Below are positions 60,745 through 64,000 of a DNA stretch of 64,000 bases, piece by piece. Each line of letters opens with the position of its first letter. Positions within the stretch are counted from its first letter, which is position 1. Source of the stretch: Pseudomonas sp. ACN8 (GTDB lineage Bacteria; Pseudomonadota; Gammaproteobacteria; Pseudomonadales; Pseudomonadaceae); assembly GCF_002303925.1 (NCBI RefSeq), contig NZ_MRCS01000025.1, positions 1 to 64,000 of the forward strand, read 5' to 3'. The notes beneath the pieces are model-generated. The model did no database searches. It was not told where the DNA came from and worked only from the letters and a program-made list of their open reading frames with translations. The translations under genes were made by a program, and so were the position numbers.

Positions 60745-61995
60745 TCAGGTCAGTTTTGCAAGGCAGGCTTCAAGAATATCCAACCCTTCCTCCAACACCG
60801 CAGCCTCAATGGTCAACGGCGCCAGCAAGCGGATGATGTGCCGCGACTTGCCGCTAGGCATCAACAGCAAACCTGCATCCCGCGCCAGGGTCAGCAGTTG
60901 GGTCAATTGTGCCGGGGCGGGCGAGCCATCGGCATTGATCAACTCGATACCACGCATGGCGCCGACGCCGGTCAGGCGTCCCAGGTACGGCGTCAGGTTG
61001 TTCGCACGCCAGGTTGCATGGCGGCCGACAATCGCTTCTTCCTGTTGGGCGCCCCAGGCATGCAGGTTGGCATCGGTCATTTCGTCCAGCGTCGCCAATG
61101 CGGCTGCGCAAGCGATGGGATTGCCGGAATAGGTGCCACCGAGTCCGCCCTTGGGCAAGTTGTCCAGCAGCGACTTGCGCCCGACCACCGCACCCAGCGG
61201 CACACCTCCGGCGATGCTTTTGCCGAGCAGGATCAGGTCGGGTTCGATGCCCAGCCGCGGGAACGCGAAGCGCTGGCCGGTTCGACCGAAACCGGACTGG
61301 ATTTCATCGGCGATCAGCACAATGCCCTTGTCGTCGCAGAACTTGCGCAGCGCTTGGGCGAACTCGGCCTCCATGGCCAGAAAGCCTGCTTCGCCCTGCA
61401 CCGGTTCGACGATAAAGCAGGCGACATCTTCGACATCGATCTCGACGCTGAACAGGCGCTCCATGGCTTTGAGGGCCTCGGCACAGGTGACGCCGTTGTC
61501 CTGGCTGGGGAAGGGCAGGTGAAACACCGGCCCCGGCAGCACGCCGACTTTTTGTTTGTACGGCGCGACTTTTCCATTGAGGTTGAGGGTGGCCAGTGTG
61601 CGGCCGTGGAAGGCGCCGTCAAAGGCAACCACAGCGGTGCGCCCGGTGGCGCCACGGACGATCTTCAGGGCGTTTTCCGCGGCTTCCGCGCCGCTGTTGG
61701 TGAGCATGCCGCTGACCGGGTAACCCACCGGCATGAACGCACTGAGGCGATCCATCAGCTCGAGGTAAGGCACATGGGGGGCCGCGTTGAACGCGTAGTG
61801 GGTCAGCCGGGTGGCTTGTTCGCGAATGGCCTCGACGATGCGCGGATGGCAATGGCCGAGGTTGAGTACGCCGATGCCACCGACAAAGTCGATATAGCGC
61901 TGGCCATCGGTGTCCCAGACCTCGGCATTCTTGCCGTGGCTGAGCGTGACAGGGTGAACGATGTTGATCGACTGGCTGATGGTTTCGCTGCGCAT
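60745..61995 (-). CDS. Class III aminotransferase (GabT-like, omega-amino acids)
   Basis: A 416-residue PLP enzyme. FVGGIGVLNLGHCHPRIVEAI near 37-57, MLTNSGAEAAENALKI near 96 and the class III signature ending in the PLP lysine, LIADEIQSGFGRTG (near 230) with LLGKSIAGGVPLG (near 259), are all present. It looks most like 4-aminobutyrate/5-aminovalerate:2-oxoglutarate aminotransferases. No gabD-like dehydrogenase is adjacent, so substrate (GABA, 5-aminovalerate or 2-aminoadipate) remains open. Confidence 0.88.
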   Translation of the reverse strand: MRSETISQSINIVHPVTLSHGKNAEVWDTDGQRYIDFVGGIGVLNLGHCHPRIVEAIREQATRLTHYAFNAAPHVPYLELMDRLSAFMPVGYPVSGMLTNSGAEAAENALKIVRGATGRTAVVAFDGAFHGRTLATLNLNGKVAPYKQKVGVLPGPVFHLPFPSQDNGVTCAEALKAMERLFSVEIDVEDVACFIVEPVQGEAGFLAMEAEFAQALRKFCDDKGIVLIADEIQSGFGRTGQRFAFPRLGIEPDLILLGKSIAGGVPLGAVVGRKSLLDNLPKGGLGGTYSGNPIACAAALATLDEMTDANLHAWGAQQEEAIVGRHATWRANNLTPYLGRLTGVGAMRGIELINADGSPAPAQLTQLLTLARDAGLLLMPSGKSRHIIRLLAPLTIEAAVLEEGLDILEACLAKLT

Positions 61996-62114
61996 GGAGG
62001 ATCGGCTCGGAAGAAGGAGGACTTCTTTTTATCTAAGCCGTGAGCAGCGGTACCCGGCAAACGAAATAAAGTTGCCGGGTCAATCTTAAAAGTCAGGATG
62101 TGCTGTCGATCGTC

Positions 62115-62214
62115 TGTAGGAGCGAGCCTGCTCGCGATGGTAGTGAACGATAACACGGGGTGCCTGATGCCCCGCAGCGCTCTCAGGTTCATCGCGAGCA
62201 GGCTCGCTCCTACA
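62115..62214. repeat. REP doublet, long-spacer class
   Basis: Standard arms TGTAGGAGCGAGCCTGCTCG and GCGAGCAGGCTCGCTCCTAC with a 50-base spacer containing GCCTGATGCCCCGCAGCG, as at 3700. The HopJ-family gene ends 8 bases later. Confidence 0.93.
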
Positions 62215-62221
62215 ATTTGAG

Positions 62222-62560
62222 TCAGCGGCGAGTCAGTGGTTGCTGAGCGAACTTCACACCCGCCAGGCCATGGGCGATCAATGCGCGGATATTGCCATGG
62301 TCGTTACCTTCATGAGTCGCGACTACCGAACGGTAATGCTCGCCAAAAGCCAGCAGGGCTTCTTCATCGCTCAAGCCTTCGAGCAGCGCCAGGCCCAGGG
62401 TCTTGCACGAGCCTTCGTTTTGCCCGGCCGCGTTTTCCACACCACCGTTGTTGAAGGCCTGAGGCTGATAGTCGTAACCGGCGGCGATGAAGGCCAGGGT
62501 GTCGGCGAAGGCGTGTTCGCCGCTTTTGAGGCTGGTGCGCAGGGTGTTCAAATCACTCAT
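62222..62560 (-). CDS. HopJ family protein
   Basis: A 112-residue protein of the HopJ type III effector family by the pattern HAFADTLAFIAAGYDYQPQAF (residues 16-36), GQNEGSCKTLGLALLEGLSDEEALLAFGEHYR and THEGNDHGNIRALI. The name comes from a P. syringae effector candidate, but close relatives are widespread in non-pathogens and lack a secretion system nearby, so it is probably a housekeeping cytosolic protein. It overlaps the DUF1244 gene by 8 bases. Confidence 0.8.
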   Translation of the reverse strand: MSDLNTLRTSLKSGEHAFADTLAFIAAGYDYQPQAFNNGGVENAAGQNEGSCKTLGLALLEGLSDEEALLAFGEHYRSVVATHEGNDHGNIRALIAHGLAGVKFAQQPLTRR

Positions 62561-62849
62561 TGGGTTTTCCTTTGGCGAACGCCGCTTGCTGGTCGGCGCT
62601 GGCTTCTTGCTGATATTGGGCTTTCCATTCGGCGTACGGCATGCCGTAAACCACTTCGCGGGCTTCGTCGAGGCTGACTTCGATCTGGCGGTCGTCGGCC
62701 GCCGCCTTGTACCACTTGGACAGGCAGTTGCGGCAAAAACCCGAGAGGTTCATCAGGTCGATGTTCTGCACATCCTTGCGGCTGTCCAGGTGGGCCACCA
62801 GCCGGCGAAAGGCGGCGGCTTCGAGTTCCAGGCGTTGTTGATCGGTCAT
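62553..62849 (-). CDS. DUF1244 domain protein
   Basis: A 98-residue protein of the DUF1244 family: AAFRRLVAHLDSRKDVQNID (12-31), LSGFCRNCLSKWYKAAA with a CxxC pair near 38-41, and REVVYGMPYAEWKAQYQ near 63. The family has a small helical fold of unknown role. Overlap with the HopJ-family gene (8 bases) implies a shared function or at least joint translation. Confidence 0.83.
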   Translation of the reverse strand: MTDQQRLELEAAAFRRLVAHLDSRKDVQNIDLMNLSGFCRNCLSKWYKAAADDRQIEVSLDEAREVVYGMPYAEWKAQYQQEASADQQAAFAKGKPNE

Positions 62850-62867
62850 GGCGGTCTCTGCGAGTCA

Positions 62868-62965
62868 GCTTCAAACGGCACGCTTGAAGCTGCAAGTTGG
62901 ATGGCGGTGGCTGCAAGTTTACAGCCTGGCGCTTGTGGCTTGAAGCTAGCGGCTCGCTGCAAGCG
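62868..62965. repeat. Degenerate GCTTGAAGC / GCTGCAAG repeat cluster
   Basis: AGCTTCAA, GCTTGAAGCTGCAAG (62883-62897), GCTGCAAG (62910-62917), GGCTTGAAGCTAG (62937-62949) and CGCTGCAAGC (62956-62965) recur in both orientations. The cluster fills the 96-base gap and runs into the 3' end of folX. Confidence 0.55.
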
Positions 62966-63317
62966 TAATCGATACCGACTCGGCGAATCGCAGCGCGTGG
63001 GGCTTGTCGACCTCGACCTCTGCGTACAGCACCGATGCGTTGGCCATCACCAGGTCGAGAATTTCCTGGGTCAGGCGTTCGAGCAGCGCAAAGCGGTTGC
63101 CTTCCACATGGGCGATGATCGCCTTGGTAATGGTCCGGTAGTTCAACGCGTGATCGATGTCGTTGTCCCGTACCGCTTGCTGGGCTGCGTACAGAATGGT
63201 GAGGTTGATCAGCACATCCTGCTTGTTGAGGATTTCATCCTCGTTGATGCCGATGAAGGTACGCAGGCACAGGTCTTTGACCCGGATGCGTGCCATGCCT
63301 GGCTGAAGTTGTGGCAT
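62946..63317 (-). CDS. folX: Dihydroneopterin triphosphate 2'-epimerase
   Basis: A 123-residue tunnelling-fold enzyme related to dihydroneopterin aldolase. ARIRVKDLCLRTFIGINEDE near 9-28 with NKQDVLINLTI, the conserved TITKAIIAHVE, and the glutamate-containing VEVDKPHALRFAESVSI near 100 support FolX; the pattern RTFIGINEDE separates it from FolB. It makes dihydromonapterin triphosphate. The frame extends through folE on the same strand, but ATG 63317 lies 2 bases after the folE stop. Confidence 0.9.
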   Translation of the reverse strand: MPQLQPGMARIRVKDLCLRTFIGINEDEILNKQDVLINLTILYAAQQAVRDNDIDHALNYRTITKAIIAHVEGNRFALLERLTQEILDLVMANASVLYAEVEVDKPHALRFAESVSITLAASR

Positions 63318-63319
63318 TG

Positions 63320-63895
63320 CTACTTGCTCCGTCCAATCAATTGCAGGAACTCCTGGCGGGTGTTGCTCGACTCGCGGAAGGCGCCGAGCATCACCGAGGT
63401 GTTCATGGTCGAATTCTGTTTCTCGACGCCGCGCATCATCATGCACATGTGCTGCGCCTCGATGACCACTGCGACGCCTGCCGCGCCGGTCACTTGCTGC
63501 ACCGCGTCGGCGATTTGCCGGGTGAGGTTTTCCTGGATCTGCAGGCGCCGGGCGAACATGTCCACCAGCCGCGCGATCTTCGACAGGCCCAGCACCTTGC
63601 CGGTTGGAATATAAGCCACATGCGCCTTGCCGATGAAGGGCAGGATGTGGTGTTCGCAAAGCGAGTACAGCTCGATGTTGTCGACGATCACCATTTCATC
63701 GTTGTCGGAGGCGAACAGCGCGCCATTGACGATTTCTTCGACACTTTGCTCATAACCATGGCAAAGGTACTGCATGGCTTTGGCTGCGCGCGTCGGCGTA
63801 TCGAGCAATCCTTCGCGGTCGGGGTTTTCACCGAGACCGATGAGGATCTCTCGGTAGCTCTGGGATAAGGCGTTCTGGGGCAGCGATAACGTCAT
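63320..63895 (-). CDS. folE: GTP cyclohydrolase I
   Basis: A 191-residue type IA enzyme that turns GTP into dihydroneopterin triphosphate. The zinc ligands are in SLCEHHILPFIGKAHVAYIP near 78-97 (Cys, His) and EAQHMCMMMRGVEK near 147 (Cys). LSKIARLVDMFARRLQIQENL near 105 is the standard signature. It lies between folM and folX, so it may mainly serve monapterin rather than folate; Pseudomonas usually has further GTP cyclohydrolase genes. Confidence 0.95.
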   Translation of the reverse strand: MTLSLPQNALSQSYREILIGLGENPDREGLLDTPTRAAKAMQYLCHGYEQSVEEIVNGALFASDNDEMVIVDNIELYSLCEHHILPFIGKAHVAYIPTGKVLGLSKIARLVDMFARRLQIQENLTRQIADAVQQVTGAAGVAVVIEAQHMCMMMRGVEKQNSTMNTSVMLGAFRESSNTRQEFLQLIGRSK

Positions 63896-63915
63896 GGAAA
63901 ATCCTCGCGGGACAC

Positions 63916-63999
63916 TTATTTGATGTGCCTTCCGCCGTTGACGGTCAGGGTGGTGCCGGTGACATAAGGGTTGTCGAGCAGATAGCGCAGGCTCTGGTA
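63916..63999 (-). CDS. folM: Dihydromonapterin reductase, C-terminal end (partial)
   Basis: Only the last 27 residues are in the window, ending YLLDNPYVTGTTLTVNGGRH plus two or three residues. This is the C-terminal substrate-loop pattern of short-chain dehydrogenases. The neighbours folE and folX make FolM the natural call: it reduces dihydromonapterin to the tetrahydro form, the cofactor of phenylalanine hydroxylase in Pseudomonas. It is cut off by the window end. Confidence 0.75.
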   Translation of the reverse strand, partial: YQSLRYLLDNPYVTGTTLTVNGGRHIK

Positions 64000-64000
64000 G

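Noticed and set aside
62222..62560. HopJ-family gene as evidence of a type III secretion island
   Set aside because: No secretion, chaperone or regulatory (hrp) genes nearby, composition like the neighbours, and the family is common in non-pathogens.

Overview
The window looks like chromosomal core genome of a Pseudomonas species, most likely of the P. fluorescens group. Three things suggest this: uniformly GC-rich coding, many short palindromic elements of the REP type TGTAGGAGCGAGC...GCGAT in the gaps, and a gene order that matches from memory three blocks known in P. aeruginosa (gatB to cysNC, pta to trxB, and folX-folE-folM). I see no rRNA, tRNA, CRISPR array, insertion sequence, prophage or integron. 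About 90% of the sequence is protein coding.

Layout. 1-6.8 kb: a hexarate catabolic cluster with a FadR/GntR regulator, 5-dehydro-4-deoxyglucarate dehydratase, 2,5-dioxovalerate dehydrogenase, an MFS sugar-acid transporter and galactarate dehydratase; together they take galactarate to 2-oxoglutarate. 6.9-9.9 kb: an AEC transporter, a carboxymuconolactone decarboxylase-like protein, a Ca2+/Na+ antiporter and an RlpA-like lipoprotein. 10-13.3 kb: gatCAB on the minus strand, divergent from 13.5-24.7 kb mreBCD-maf-rng-yhdP-nitrilase-tldD. 24.7-26.7 kb: yjgA (minus) lies between tldD and pmbA. 27-30.7 kb: an iron-controlled operon fagA-fumC-orfX-sodA followed by a ZIP metal transporter. 30.8-37.9 kb (minus): kdsD-kdsC-lptC-lptA-lptB-rpoN-hpf-ptsN-rapZ-npr, joining LPS export and Kdo synthesis to sigma-54 and the nitrogen PTS. 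38.1-46.1 kb (plus): mlaFEDCB, ibaG, murA, hisG, hisD and hisC. Then algW (minus), a Nif3-like gene and cysD-cysNC. 51.4-54.8 kb (minus): a PlsC-like acyltransferase, pta and a DUF3565 gene. 54.8-60.6 kb: slyD, glutathione peroxidase, an Old Yellow Enzyme, a glycosyltransferase (minus), cysZ (minus) and trxB. 60.7-64 kb (minus): a class III aminotransferase, a HopJ-family protein, a DUF1244 protein and a folM-folE-folX pterin cluster cut by the window end.

Much of the window serves the cell envelope: cell shape (mre), lipid asymmetry (mla), LPS transport (lpt), Kdo (kds), peptidoglycan precursor (murA), outer membrane maintenance (yhdP) and envelope stress (algW). I did not find a clearly new multi-gene system. 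The observations most worth a second look are an apparent ATT start codon for mreC, a shared operator-like motif in front of the hexarate regulator and its operon, the three architectures and covarying stems of the twelve REP doublets, and the poorly characterised small proteins FagA and OrfX in the Fur/superoxide dismutase operon.
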